From positions 1 through 5,058 of the forward strand of contig JAOZIC010000054.1 in assembly GCA_026014605.1 (NCBI GenBank): a stretch of 5,058 nt of DNA, given 5' to 3'. The notes under the pieces were generated by a model, which saw only the letters and a list, made by a program, of their open reading frames with translations, searched no databases and was not told the origin of the DNA. Origin of the DNA: Candidatus Bathyarchaeota archaeon. GTDB taxonomy: Archaea; Thermoproteota; Bathyarchaeia; Bathyarchaeales; Bathyarchaeaceae. This document shows positions 1 to 5,058 of this stretch, in pieces; positions within the stretch are counted from its first letter, which is position 1, and each line of letters begins with the position of its first letter. Position numbers and translations under genes: made by a program.

Positions 1-1277
1 GCTTCTACTGGTTTTAGTTTGGATGCTCTCCATGCGGGGTAGATTGCAAAGATTACACTTACCACAACGCCAAAGCCTAACGCACCCACCAGTACTGTTG
101 GAGTTAACACAGGCGTTATCGCAAACCCAGTTTGGGCAGCGGCTTGTCCTGTTGCGGCAGCAATTCCGCCTCCAGTGAATATTGTCGCGGCAACGTTAGC
201 AAGTAACCAACCTAAACCGACACCCAACACTGCACCAAGCAAACCAACTATTACGGCTTCGCTGATAAATATCGCAAGCACTGAACGGCTTTTCATACCC
301 AACGCCTTGAGTATACCGATTTCTCGTGTTCGTTCCATTAACGAGACTATCATGATGTTCATTATTCCAACCCCAGCAACCAGCAACGAGATTGCAGCAA
401 TTCCAGCCAAGAACAATTCAATTGTAGAGAACACGCTTGAAATGATGTTTAGTATCGCCGTTGATGAACTAACGGAAACTTGGTCTCCAAAGGCGTCTTC
501 GATAGCTGCAGTAACAGCATCTATTGTTTCGGTATCTTCACTTGCTATTTTGACAATTATTCTGTCACATTCATCTGTGCCAAAAAAGGTTTGAGCTTGG
601 GATATTGGAATGTAAACGGCTGAATCTGAAGGACTGACAATACTTAAGCCTCCAATCTCCTCAAGAACAGCATCAACAGCAATCGAGTAAGTAACATTCT
701 CGGGAGGTCGAACAGTGGTATTGGTCCAAACTAGTTCCACTGTGTCACCCGCATCTGCGATTATTGTTCCATTTTGGTAAGGGTCACTTACGCGTTTTCC
801 AAAAACAGCACCAGCATCAGGACTAAACGAAATCTCGCCACTTCCCGCAACAAAGGTGCTAGAGTACATTTCAGAATAAACTTCAAAGTCTACGCCTACA
901 ACATACGTGGTTACTGCTTGGTCACCAGACTGTATAATGCACAGCTTCTGAAGAATCGGAGTTGAAGTAACAACATTGTCTATTTGATTAATTATCTGCG
1001 CGTCAGTAACAAGCAAACTAAAATCAGAAGTACCGCCACCGAAGCCACCACCAAGCCCTGAAAACTCACCGCCCTGTCCAGGAGAAACAACCAACGTGTC
1101 GGTTGCAAACCCTGACTGAAGCTGGTCAGTTATCGTAACCTGCAGACCCTGACTGATAGCAAGCAAAGCAACAATAGCCGCAATGCCAATAACAATACCC
1201 AAAGTGGTTAAACCCGCACGCAGTTTACGCAACCGTATCGCACCAAACGCGTAAGAAAAAACATCGCCAATTTTCAT
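1..1277 (-). CDS. MacB/FtsX-type ABC transporter permease (C-terminus cut by window edge)
   Basis: Membrane subunit of a MacB-type (type VII) ABC transporter, partner of the ATPase encoded just before it. Reading leftwards from the ATG at 1277 gives 425 codons with no stop before the edge. Visible parts: a short cytoplasmic N-terminus, membrane helix 1 at about residues 23-42, a large extracytoplasmic domain at about 45-280, then helices at about 285-310, 335-362 and 394-413. The cytoplasmic coupling segment MERTREIGILKALG lies at 314-327, the hallmark of this family. The last residues seen (YPAWRASKLKPVE) match the usual extreme C-terminus, so only a few residues are missing. The extracytoplasmic domain has a Gly-rich stretch at 69-83 and just two cysteines, C113 and C237. 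The start overlaps the ATPase stop as ATGA. Family members export peptides, macrolides or siderophores, or act mechanically on envelope proteins; the substrate here cannot be told. Confidence 0.95.
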   Translation of the reverse strand, partial: MKIGDVFSYAFGAIRLRKLRAGLTTLGIVIGIAAIVALLAISQGLQVTITDQLQSGFATDTLVVSPGQGGEFSGLGGGFGGGTSDFSLLVTDAQIINQIDNVVTSTPILQKLCIIQSGDQAVTTYVVGVDFEVYSEMYSSTFVAGSGEISFSPDAGAVFGKRVSDPYQNGTIIADAGDTVELVWTNTTVRPPENVTYSIAVDAVLEEIGGLSIVSPSDSAVYIPISQAQTFFGTDECDRIIVKIASEDTETIDAVTAAIEDAFGDQVSVSSSTAILNIISSVFSTIELFLAGIAAISLLVAGVGIMNIMIVSLMERTREIGILKALGMKSRSVLAIFISEAVIVGLLGAVLGVGLGWLLANVAATIFTGGGIAAATGQAAAQTGFAITPVLTPTVLVGALGFGVVVSVIFAIYPAWRASKLKPVE

Positions 1278-1966
1278 TGCACATCAACCTCCTTAACAAT
1301 CGCGCCGTCAAGCATCATCATGATTCGTTTTCCCTGATTTGCCAGTTTTTCGTCGTGCGTGATCATGATAATAGTAACGCCGTCGTCTTGGTTGAGCGTT
1401 TTAATTAAACCAATGATTTCTTTAGCGGTCTTAGAGTCAATGTTACCGGTAGGCTCATCCATCAACAAAAAACTTGGACTATTCGCCAAAGCGCGAGCAA
1501 TAGCTACACGTTGACGTTCACCACCACTGAGCTCTGCAGGTTTATGGTTCATCCGGTCTTTTAAACCCACAGAAGTTAACAGTTCTTCTGCCCGCTTTCG
1601 CCGCTCAGCTTTGTTCACACCAGCAATAGCCAAAGGCAACTCAACGTTTCCTCGTGCAGAAAGCCGCGGAATCAAGTTAAAGAACTGAAAAACAAACCCT
1701 ATGCTTTTGCGCAGATCAGCTAACTGGTTGTCGTTTAAAGTGGAAACGTCCACACCATTAATCATAACTTGACCATCTGTGGGTTTGTCTAGGGCTCCAA
1801 TCATGTTCAGCAAAGTAGATTTGCCGCTTCCAGACGGCCCTAAAATTGTAAGAAAGTCGCCTTGTTCTACCTTAAAGTTCACGCCACACAACGCGTTGAC
1901 TGGAACTTTGCCAAGCATGTATGTTTTCTTTAAACCAACGGTTTTAACAACAGGTGCTGCCAACAT
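1274..1966 (-). CDS. ABC transporter ATP-binding protein, MacB/LolD type
   Basis: Cytoplasmic ATPase that powers the permease encoded next to it. It has 230 residues from the ATG at 1966, normal for the family. All motifs are intact: Walker A GPSGSGKS (43-50), Q-loop VFQ with Q94, signature LSGGERQ (146-152), Walker B LLMDEP (167-172) with catalytic E171, D-loop near 176-178 (NID where NLD is usual), and switch histidine H204 in ITHD. A start at the TTG at 1972 is also open, but the Shine-Dalgarno AAAAGGAG abuts it with no gap, whereas it sits 6 bases before the ATG at 1966; I therefore choose ATG. The gene starts 2 bases after the PadR stop and its stop overlaps the permease start, so the three form one operon. 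Similarity to MacB/LolD/FtsE-type ATPases is strong; the exported substrate is unknown. Confidence 0.95.
   Translation of the reverse strand: MLAAPVVKTVGLKKTYMLGKVPVNALCGVNFKVEQGDFLTILGPSGSGKSTLLNMIGALDKPTDGQVMINGVDVSTLNDNQLADLRKSIGFVFQFFNLIPRLSARGNVELPLAIAGVNKAERRKRAEELLTSVGLKDRMNHKPAELSGGERQRVAIARALANSPSFLLMDEPTGNIDSKTAKEIIGLIKTLNQDDGVTIIMITHDEKLANQGKRIMMMLDGAIVKEVDVQ
1286..1294 (-). promoter_or_regulatory. Ribosome binding site for the permease
   Basis: AAGGAGGTT on the minus strand lies inside the last codons of the ATPase gene, 8 bases before the permease ATG at 1277. It is a near-full match to the anti-Shine-Dalgarno sequence. Together with the 4-base ATGA overlap it fixes the permease start and suggests coupled translation of the two subunits. 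Confidence 0.8.
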
Positions 1967-1968
1967 TT

Positions 1969-2739
1969 TCAACTCCTTTTAATTTCTTCATTTAATTTCT
2001 CAATCTTTTCAGACGCGTCATTCAAAAACTGCTCAACTTCCGCTAAAGTCTTCTCAGACACGTTTTCCCGTATATTATGCCTCAAATCAAACAAAGCATC
2101 AAAAAACCGTTGAACAGGCTCCTGCAAACACTGCAAACCATCAACATTAAGACCCATACGCAAAAAGAACAACGGACCTATAGAAGCCACCTTTTTTTGC
2201 AACTTGTTTTCGAAGTTAGTGTTTTCTTCAAAGAATTTTCGCCCAGTCTCGGTAAGCGTGTAACGTTTAATCCCAGAAACTTCTTTGGGCAACTCCTCAG
2301 CATAACCGTTTTCCTTAAGCCACGTCAAAAGCGGATAAACAGAACCCGGACTAGGTTTCCATTGCCCGCCTGTTAACTTTTCGATATCCTCCATTATTTC
2401 AGAACCGGACATGGGTTTTTCTTTCAACAACTTGAAGACATAAAAACGCAAAAGCCCTTTTGGAACACTTGCAGTGTGCCTTAACCACTGTTTTAGTGGG
2501 CGTAACGGAACTCTGTGTTCGATTTTTTTCAGCTTTTCTTCAGAAAGGTAATATTTTCCATCAACTTCTACGAAAACACCGAAAAGTCTTGGAGAATTAC
2601 GCAAGAAAACCTTGAACTCATCTGAAAGCCCCAACTCTTCAATGGTCATCGCTTTTTCGGGGCTCAGCGCTCCTTTTTGGCGGAACTTTTCTAGTTCCCT
2701 GTCTAGCATTTGTTTGATTCCAGCAACTGCACCAAACAT
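1969..2739 (-). CDS. PadR-family transcriptional regulator with extended N-terminus
   Basis: Probable DNA-binding repressor of its own operon with the ABC exporter. It has 256 residues, more than twice a minimal PadR protein. The PadR winged helix spans about 94-175: helix GLLRFYVFKLLKEKPMSG, recognition-helix region PSPGSVYPLLTWLKENGYAEE, and wing IKRYTLTETGRKFFEE. Residues 176-256 are helical, ending in a charged coiled coil, as expected for the PadR dimerisation arm. Residues 1-90 are an added region; 32-76, with VFVEVDGKYYLSEEKLKKI, could form a second small winged-helix-like unit, but I cannot name it. There is no Shine-Dalgarno before the ATG at 2739; with the TATA box near 2777-2785 the leader would be only about 15 bases. 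The ATPase follows after 2 bases. PadR proteins commonly repress neighbouring efflux genes and are released by small hydrophobic ligands; that role here is inferred from position. Confidence 0.9.
   Translation of the reverse strand: MFGAVAGIKQMLDRELEKFRQKGALSPEKAMTIEELGLSDEFKVFLRNSPRLFGVFVEVDGKYYLSEEKLKKIEHRVPLRPLKQWLRHTASVPKGLLRFYVFKLLKEKPMSGSEIMEDIEKLTGGQWKPSPGSVYPLLTWLKENGYAEELPKEVSGIKRYTLTETGRKFFEENTNFENKLQKKVASIGPLFFLRMGLNVDGLQCLQEPVQRFFDALFDLRHNIRENVSEKTLAEVEQFLNDASEKIEKLNEEIKRS
1973..1980 (-). promoter_or_regulatory. Ribosome binding site that decides the ATPase start
   Basis: AAAAGGAG on the minus strand is formed by the last codons of the PadR gene. It is 6 bases before the ATG at 1966 and directly touches the TTG at 1972, so it favours the ATG as the start of the ATPase. 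Its location inside the upstream gene implies translational coupling. Confidence 0.75.
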
Positions 2740-2740
2740 A

Positions 2741-2788
2741 ATATCACACTCGATATCACAGATGATATCAAATGTGATATAAAAACAT
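2741..2788 (-). promoter_or_regulatory. Promoter with iterated palindromic operator of the PadR-ABC operon
   Basis: On the plus strand, ATAT recurs at exactly 12-base steps (2741, 2753, 2765, 2777), and three copies read ATATCA. Within this lies a 28-base dyad centred between 2766 and 2767: ATATCACA (2753-2760), the 8-base palindrome TGATATCA (2763-2770), and TGTGATAT (2773-2780), matching at 12 of 14 pairs. ATATCACA at 2741-2748 is an extra half-site just before the start codon. On the minus strand TTTTTATAT (2785-2777) is a likely TATA box, placing transcription start near 2755, so a protein bound to the dyad would cover both TATA box and start site. Autoregulation by the adjacent PadR protein is inferred; a site for the second PadR is the alternative. 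Confidence 0.7.
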
Positions 2789-2865
2789 TATCAATCAGGA
2801 CTAGAAAACAAGCAACTCAATCCAAAAAGCCAGTGCGAAATTCAGCCACACCATTGAATAGAGGT

Positions 2866-2925
2866 TAAAAATAAGAAAAGTAAAAGAAAGAAGTGAAGGA
2901 GCATTGGTTTGTTTAGAAACCAATG
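2866..2925 (-). terminator. Stem-loop terminator after the small PadR gene
   Basis: A perfect 9-bp inverted repeat (CATTGGTTT at 2902-2910 and AAACCAATG at 2917-2925, loop of 6) begins 2 bases beyond the TAA of the small PadR gene. On the minus strand it is followed by a long T/C-rich tract (2900-2866) ending in TTATTTTTAA. It probably ends the small PadR transcript and separates it from the PadR-ABC operon. The rest of the gap, 2789-2865, shows no gene or repeat that I can support. Confidence 0.65.
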
Positions 2926-2927
2926 AA

Positions 2928-3269
2928 TTAATTGGCTGACTTGTTACCACCAGATATCAGGTTTTGTACAAGGCCATTAATTTCTGCGTTTGCTCGCCCC
3001 ACAGTTTCAAGAGTTTCTGCACCTTTGTCAGTTAAGGTGTAGACGCGTTTTCGATTATCTAGATCGGCGATAACAAGTCCTTTTCTTTCCAGTGAATACA
3101 GCAAAGAGTAGACTGTACCAGAACTCACCAACACATTGAAGCGTTTGTGAACAAGTCCAATGATGTCGTAGCCGCTTAGAGGTTTCTCGCGCAGTTCTGA
3201 CAATATTAACATATCCATGAAAGTTTTTATCGCGCGTCTTCGAAGGTTTTCCACGATTTTGGATACCAT
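2928..3269 (-). CDS. PadR-family transcriptional regulator (short form)
   Basis: A 113-residue winged-helix DNA-binding protein close to the size of a minimal PadR. The domain starts at about residue 14 (IKTFMDMLILSELREKPLSGYDI), with the recognition-helix region SSGTVYSLLYSLERKGLV at 49-66 and the wing RKRVYTLTDKGAE at 73-85. The helical tail (86-107) is short, so dimerisation must rely on a single C-terminal helix. Start ATG at 3269 has GGAG at 3282-3279, 9 bases upstream. It lies upstream of the PadR-ABC operon in the same direction but has its own promoter and a terminator, so it is probably a separate unit. It is clearly different in sequence from the neighbouring larger PadR rather than a recent copy. 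Its target is unknown: its own promoter, the exporter operon or the divergent gene are all possible. Confidence 0.92.
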   Translation of the reverse strand: MVSKIVENLRRRAIKTFMDMLILSELREKPLSGYDIIGLVHKRFNVLVSSGTVYSLLYSLERKGLVIADLDNRKRVYTLTDKGAETLETVGRANAEINGLVQNLISGGNKSAN

Positions 3270-3287
3270 TTAATCAGACTCCAACTT

Positions 3288-3320
3288 AGAATAAGATTCT
3301 TCGGTGTTTTTTATATTTAA
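3288..3320 (-). promoter_or_regulatory. Promoter of the small PadR gene with possible operator
   Basis: On the minus strand, TTAAATATAAA (3320-3310) is a good archaeal TATA box; a start about 25 bases downstream near 3290 leaves a leader of about 20 bases holding the GGAG ribosome site. AGAAT-AAG-ATTCT (3288-3300) is a 5-bp dyad at the expected start site, and GAAT-TCTG-ATTC (3337-3348) is a similar weaker dyad upstream of the TATA box. The TATA sequence is nearly symmetrical and could also serve the divergent gene at 3429; no other good TATA box is seen on the plus strand between 3320 and 3428. Confidence 0.5.
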
Positions 3321-3428
3321 CATTTATACTAAGTTCGAATTCTGATTCCGAATAAAACAAAAATTATTTAGGGAAAAGAGTGGTTCAAAGATACATAACA
3401 GAGGACATAATCGTCGAGTAAGGAGCGA

Positions 3429-3782
3429 ATGACCAAAATGGAGAGTTTTAATGAGCTAATGTTCGAAGCATTAGATGATACAATCAGAGCCATCCTTGGC
3501 GAAAACATCTCCAAGTTGATTTACTCAGCAACCACAAAAAGCGCACACCAGAAAATCGAAAAAATCAACAAAAACAGCGACCTAATAATTTCATACCTAG
3601 AAAAACTCATCGGCAAAGAAGGAACCCAAGTCATTCAATCATTTACCATCAAACGTTTGTGTGTCAAACTCAAACAAGAATATGAAGAAGTAGAACAGCA
3701 CTTCTCGCTTCTTGACGAGTTATACGAAACTAAATTCAAGCTTTTGGCGCCAGTGCTAAGCAACAACTCACCGCATAATTAA
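3429..3782 (+). CDS. Small helical protein, possibly NitrOD5-like
   Basis: I do not recognise this 117-residue protein with certainty. It is soluble, predicted almost all helix, and has no signal peptide or membrane span. The pattern ALDDTIRAILGENISKLIY (13-31) followed by ISYLEKLIGKEGTQVIQSF (54-72) and IKRLCVKL (74-81) recalls the NitrOD5-type domain common in Thaumarchaeota and Bathyarchaeia, where it often occurs in small proteins or beside signalling domains; this is recall of a pattern, not a search result. The tail 82-104 is Glu-rich and amphipathic. Shine-Dalgarno AAGGAG (3420-3425) lies 3 bases before the ATG at 3429 and 12 before the ATG at 3438, so the start is uncertain by three residues. 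It is divergent from the small PadR gene, sharing a 159-base gap, which makes it a candidate for control by that regulator. Confidence 0.75.
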   Translation: MTKMESFNELMFEALDDTIRAILGENISKLIYSATTKSAHQKIEKINKNSDLIISYLEKLIGKEGTQVIQSFTIKRLCVKLKQEYEEVEQHFSLLDELYETKFKLLAPVLSNNSPHN

Positions 3783-3908
3783 GAAACAGCATTAAAATCG
3801 TTGAATAGTTCCGCCCGCAAAAAAAGACTCACTGTTGGTTACTAATTTACAGAAAGAGCAGTCATTCAGTTTTTGGGTTTGAAATTGTTAGTTTTTGTGG
3901 CTTAAAAC

Positions 3909-3937
3909 AGTTTTTTAGAGGTCTAAAGAACTTTTTT
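3909..3937 (+). terminator. Stem-loop and T-run terminator
   Basis: AGTTTTTTAGA (3909-3919) and TCTAAAGAACT (3922-3932) form an 11-bp inverted repeat with one mismatch that becomes a G-U pair in RNA; inner pairs must open because only GG separates the arms. A T-run (3932-3937) follows at once. Further T-runs at 3870-3874 and 3891-3895 lie upstream, as in multi-part archaeal terminators. It sits 127 bases past the stop of the 117-residue protein and before the next promoter. No gene is seen in 3783-4026. Confidence 0.5.
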
Positions 3938-3978
3938 GTATAAAAGGAACCGAAAAATAAAGATAACCTTTCCTCAAA

Positions 3979-3987
3979 CTTATATAG
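3979..3987 (+). promoter_or_regulatory. TATA box for the coiled-coil gene and rpiA
   Basis: CTTATATAG matches the archaeal TATA box well, predicting a transcription start near 4005-4010 and a leader of about 20 bases. The leader holds a doubled ribosome site, GGAG at 4013-4016 and AAGGAG at 4017-4022, the latter 4 bases before the GTG at 4027. A second TATA-like stretch, TGTATAAAAGG at 3937-3947, could be an additional upstream promoter. Confidence 0.65.
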
Positions 3988-4026
3988 AACATTAAAAAAA
4001 AGGAACTTGGTTGGAGAAGGAGCCCA

Positions 4027-4707
4027 GTGACTTCTGAGGTCTTACCGTACGCGATTGCGCTAGGGGCAGTTATAGTAGCAGCAATAACTATCTACATCAT
4101 GAGAAGTGGAAAAGACGACGACACCAAACAACCGCCCACGAAAGCGCCCGAGATTATTGAAGTTTTACCCCTTCAAGGTGGACGAACAATCACGCAGATA
4201 GACGCCCAGCAATCTCAAAAACAGTTAAGGCTCCTGGACGTGGAAAGAGAAATTCTCAGTTACGGAATTAGGCGCCTGTATGAAGCACAGGCAGAAGGAA
4301 AACTAACAGAAAGCGAGCGAGAACGCCTAGCCCAGAGCTATAAACAAAGAATGCTTGACATCAAAAGCAAAATCAACAAAAACGAGTCAGTAGTTGCCCT
4401 GCACCAACTGGAATCGATGCAAGAAGACCTAATCAAACTGTTTAACGACCGTTTCGATGAAATAAACCAAAAAATCGGCGGTTTACGAACGAACTTGAAC
4501 ATACAGCCAAAGCCAGTGAAACCAAAACCAGTTGCAGTTCCAGTAGAAGAAGAAGCAAAAGAAAAAGCTGCCAAAACAACCACCAAAAAGAGGCCGAAAA
4601 AGCCTGAGAAATCAAAGAAGACCGAGGCTGAAGAACGAATCGAGCAAATCAAGTCTGAGGTTGAGAAGGTTTTGGAGCGGCTTGGGCAAATGGAAACAGA
4701 GGCATAA
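4027..4707 (+). CDS. Membrane-anchored coiled-coil protein of unknown function
   Basis: A 226-residue protein I cannot name. One membrane helix near the N-terminus (about 6-25, LPYAIALGAVIVAAITIYIM) followed by RSGK points to an anchor with the rest in the cytoplasm by the positive-inside rule. Residues 60-155 are charged and helical, likely coiled coil, including YGIRRLYEAQAEGKLTESER (79-98), which reads like two helices joined by a short turn. Residues 159-200 are a Pro/Lys/Ala-rich, low-complexity basic linker, and 200-223 form a second short amphipathic helix. No enzymatic motif is seen. It starts with GTG, chosen because AAGGAG lies 4 bases upstream and the leader fits the TATA box. The stop is 4 bases before rpiA, so the two genes are very likely co-transcribed. 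A scaffold or structural role is only a guess. Confidence 0.85.
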   Translation: MTSEVLPYAIALGAVIVAAITIYIMRSGKDDDTKQPPTKAPEIIEVLPLQGGRTITQIDAQQSQKQLRLLDVEREILSYGIRRLYEAQAEGKLTESERERLAQSYKQRMLDIKSKINKNESVVALHQLESMQEDLIKLFNDRFDEINQKIGGLRTNLNIQPKPVKPKPVAVPVEEEAKEKAAKTTTKKRPKKPEKSKKTEAEERIEQIKSEVEKVLERLGQMETEA

Positions 4708-4711
4708 AACA

Positions 4712-5058
4712 GTGAGTTGGCGAGAAGAAGCGAAAAAACAAGTTGCCTTACAGGCAGTCAAGCATGTAAAAGACGGTTTTATTGTTGGTTTAGGCAGTGG
4801 CAGCACAGCCGCGTATGCGATTCAAGAGTTAGGCAGGCTGATGCAGCAAGACGGTTTACATGTTATGGGAGTTCCAAGCTCCAGTCAAGCCATGATGCTA
4901 GCAGTAAACGCAGGCATCCCGTTAACCACACTAGACGAGCACCCCACCCTTGATTTGGCGATAGACGGCGCCGACGAAGTCGACAAAGCCTTAAACATGA
5001 TAAAAGGCGGAGGCGGCGCATTAACAAGAGAAAAAATTGTAGCCTCAGCAGCCAAACA
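4712..5058 (+). CDS. rpiA: Ribose-5-phosphate isomerase A (N-terminal part)
   Basis: Interconverts ribose 5-phosphate and ribulose 5-phosphate in the cytoplasm, supplying ribose for nucleotide synthesis; in archaea it usually works with the ribulose monophosphate or non-oxidative pentose pathway. The window holds 115 codons, about half of the usual 220-230. Signatures are clear: phosphate-binding GLGSGST (26-32), IDGADEVD (84-91), and KGGGGALTREK (98-108). D85, D88, K98 and E107 match the known active-site residues D81, D84, K94 and E103 of the E. coli enzyme at a constant offset of four, so this half looks functional. The start is GTG at 4712, with a modest AGAGG 9 bases upstream, 4 bases after the coiled-coil gene stop. 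The reading frame continues past the right edge. Confidence 0.96.
   Translation, partial: MSWREEAKKQVALQAVKHVKDGFIVGLGSGSTAAYAIQELGRLMQQDGLHVMGVPSSSQAMMLAVNAGIPLTTLDEHPTLDLAIDGADEVDKALNMIKGGGGALTREKIVASAAK

Noticed and set aside
175..594. Plus-strand open frame of 139 codons
   Set aside because: It is antisense to the permease coding region, has Thr/Ser/Ile-rich low-information sequence and no ribosome site; the minus frame has clear family motifs.
774..965. Plus-strand open frame of 63 codons
   Set aside because: Antisense to the permease extracytoplasmic domain, no motif and no ribosome site.
1967..1972. TTG at 1972 as start of the ATPase
   Set aside because: The Shine-Dalgarno directly abuts it, while the ATG at 1966 has a normal 6-base spacing.
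1779..1982. Plus-strand open frame of 67 codons
   Set aside because: Antisense shadow of the ATPase Walker A region.
2077..2376. Plus-strand open frame of 99 codons
   Set aside because: Antisense to the long PadR gene, with no recognisable family and no ribosome site.
2741..2788. The 12-base repeats as a small CRISPR or replication iteron array
   Set aside because: Units are too short and lack unique spacers; the symmetry and position over a promoter fit an operator better, and no replication gene is near.
2740..2927. Possible small RNA or tiny gene between the two PadR genes
   Set aside because: The stretch is explained by the operator and the terminator; the remainder shows no open frame with a ribosome site and no stable extra fold.
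4338..4806. Two minus-strand open frames (4338-4652 and 4612-4806)
   Set aside because: Antisense to the coiled-coil gene and the start of rpiA; their Phe/Ser-rich and Leu-rich make-up reflects the Lys/Glu-rich sense strand.
4717..4953. Plus-strand open frame of 78 codons
   Set aside because: Out-of-frame reading of rpiA; the frame from 4712 carries all RpiA motifs.

Overview
The window looks archaeal. The promoters have TATA-like boxes (for example CTTATATAG at 3979-3987 and AAATATAAA on the minus strand near 3314) with the expected start sites about 25 bases downstream. Shine-Dalgarno sites are clear and genes are tightly coupled, and the regulators are PadR-type winged-helix proteins. Composition is moderately AT-rich. 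The style of the two unnamed proteins suggests a TACK-group lineage such as Bathyarchaeia, but no marker gene here proves it, so I hold that placement at low confidence.

Minus strand, 1-3269. A three-gene unit is read leftwards: a PadR-family regulator with extra N- and C-terminal regions (2739-1969), a MacB/LolD-type ABC ATPase (1966-1274), and its FtsX/MacB-type permease (1277 to beyond the left edge; almost complete, only the last few residues are cut). The spacings are a 2-base gap and then a 4-base ATGA overlap, so the three are almost certainly one transcript with coupled translation. The promoter region carries a striking operator: a near-perfect 28-bp dyad (2753-2780) with an extra half-site, all phased at 12 bp and overlapping the TATA box. 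The simplest reading is an auto-repressed, ligand-responsive efflux or export operon. Upstream of it, and separated by a stem-loop terminator, is a second, minimal PadR regulator (3269-2928) with its own promoter.

Plus strand, 3429-5058. Divergent from the small PadR gene is a 117-residue unrecognised helical protein (3429-3782), resembling at low confidence the NitrOD5-type domain found in Thaumarchaeota and relatives. A stem-loop plus T-run (3909-3937) probably terminates it. A TATA box and strong ribosome binding site then lead into a single-span membrane protein with coiled coils and a Lys/Pro-rich linker (4027-4707). Four bases after it begins rpiA, ribose-5-phosphate isomerase A (4712 to beyond the right edge), with all known catalytic residues present.

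I see no CRISPR array, transposon, RNA gene or defence cassette. The most interesting items are the iterated operator, the pairing of two different PadR proteins beside one exporter, and the membrane coiled-coil gene joined to rpiA. I do not see evidence for a wholly new system.
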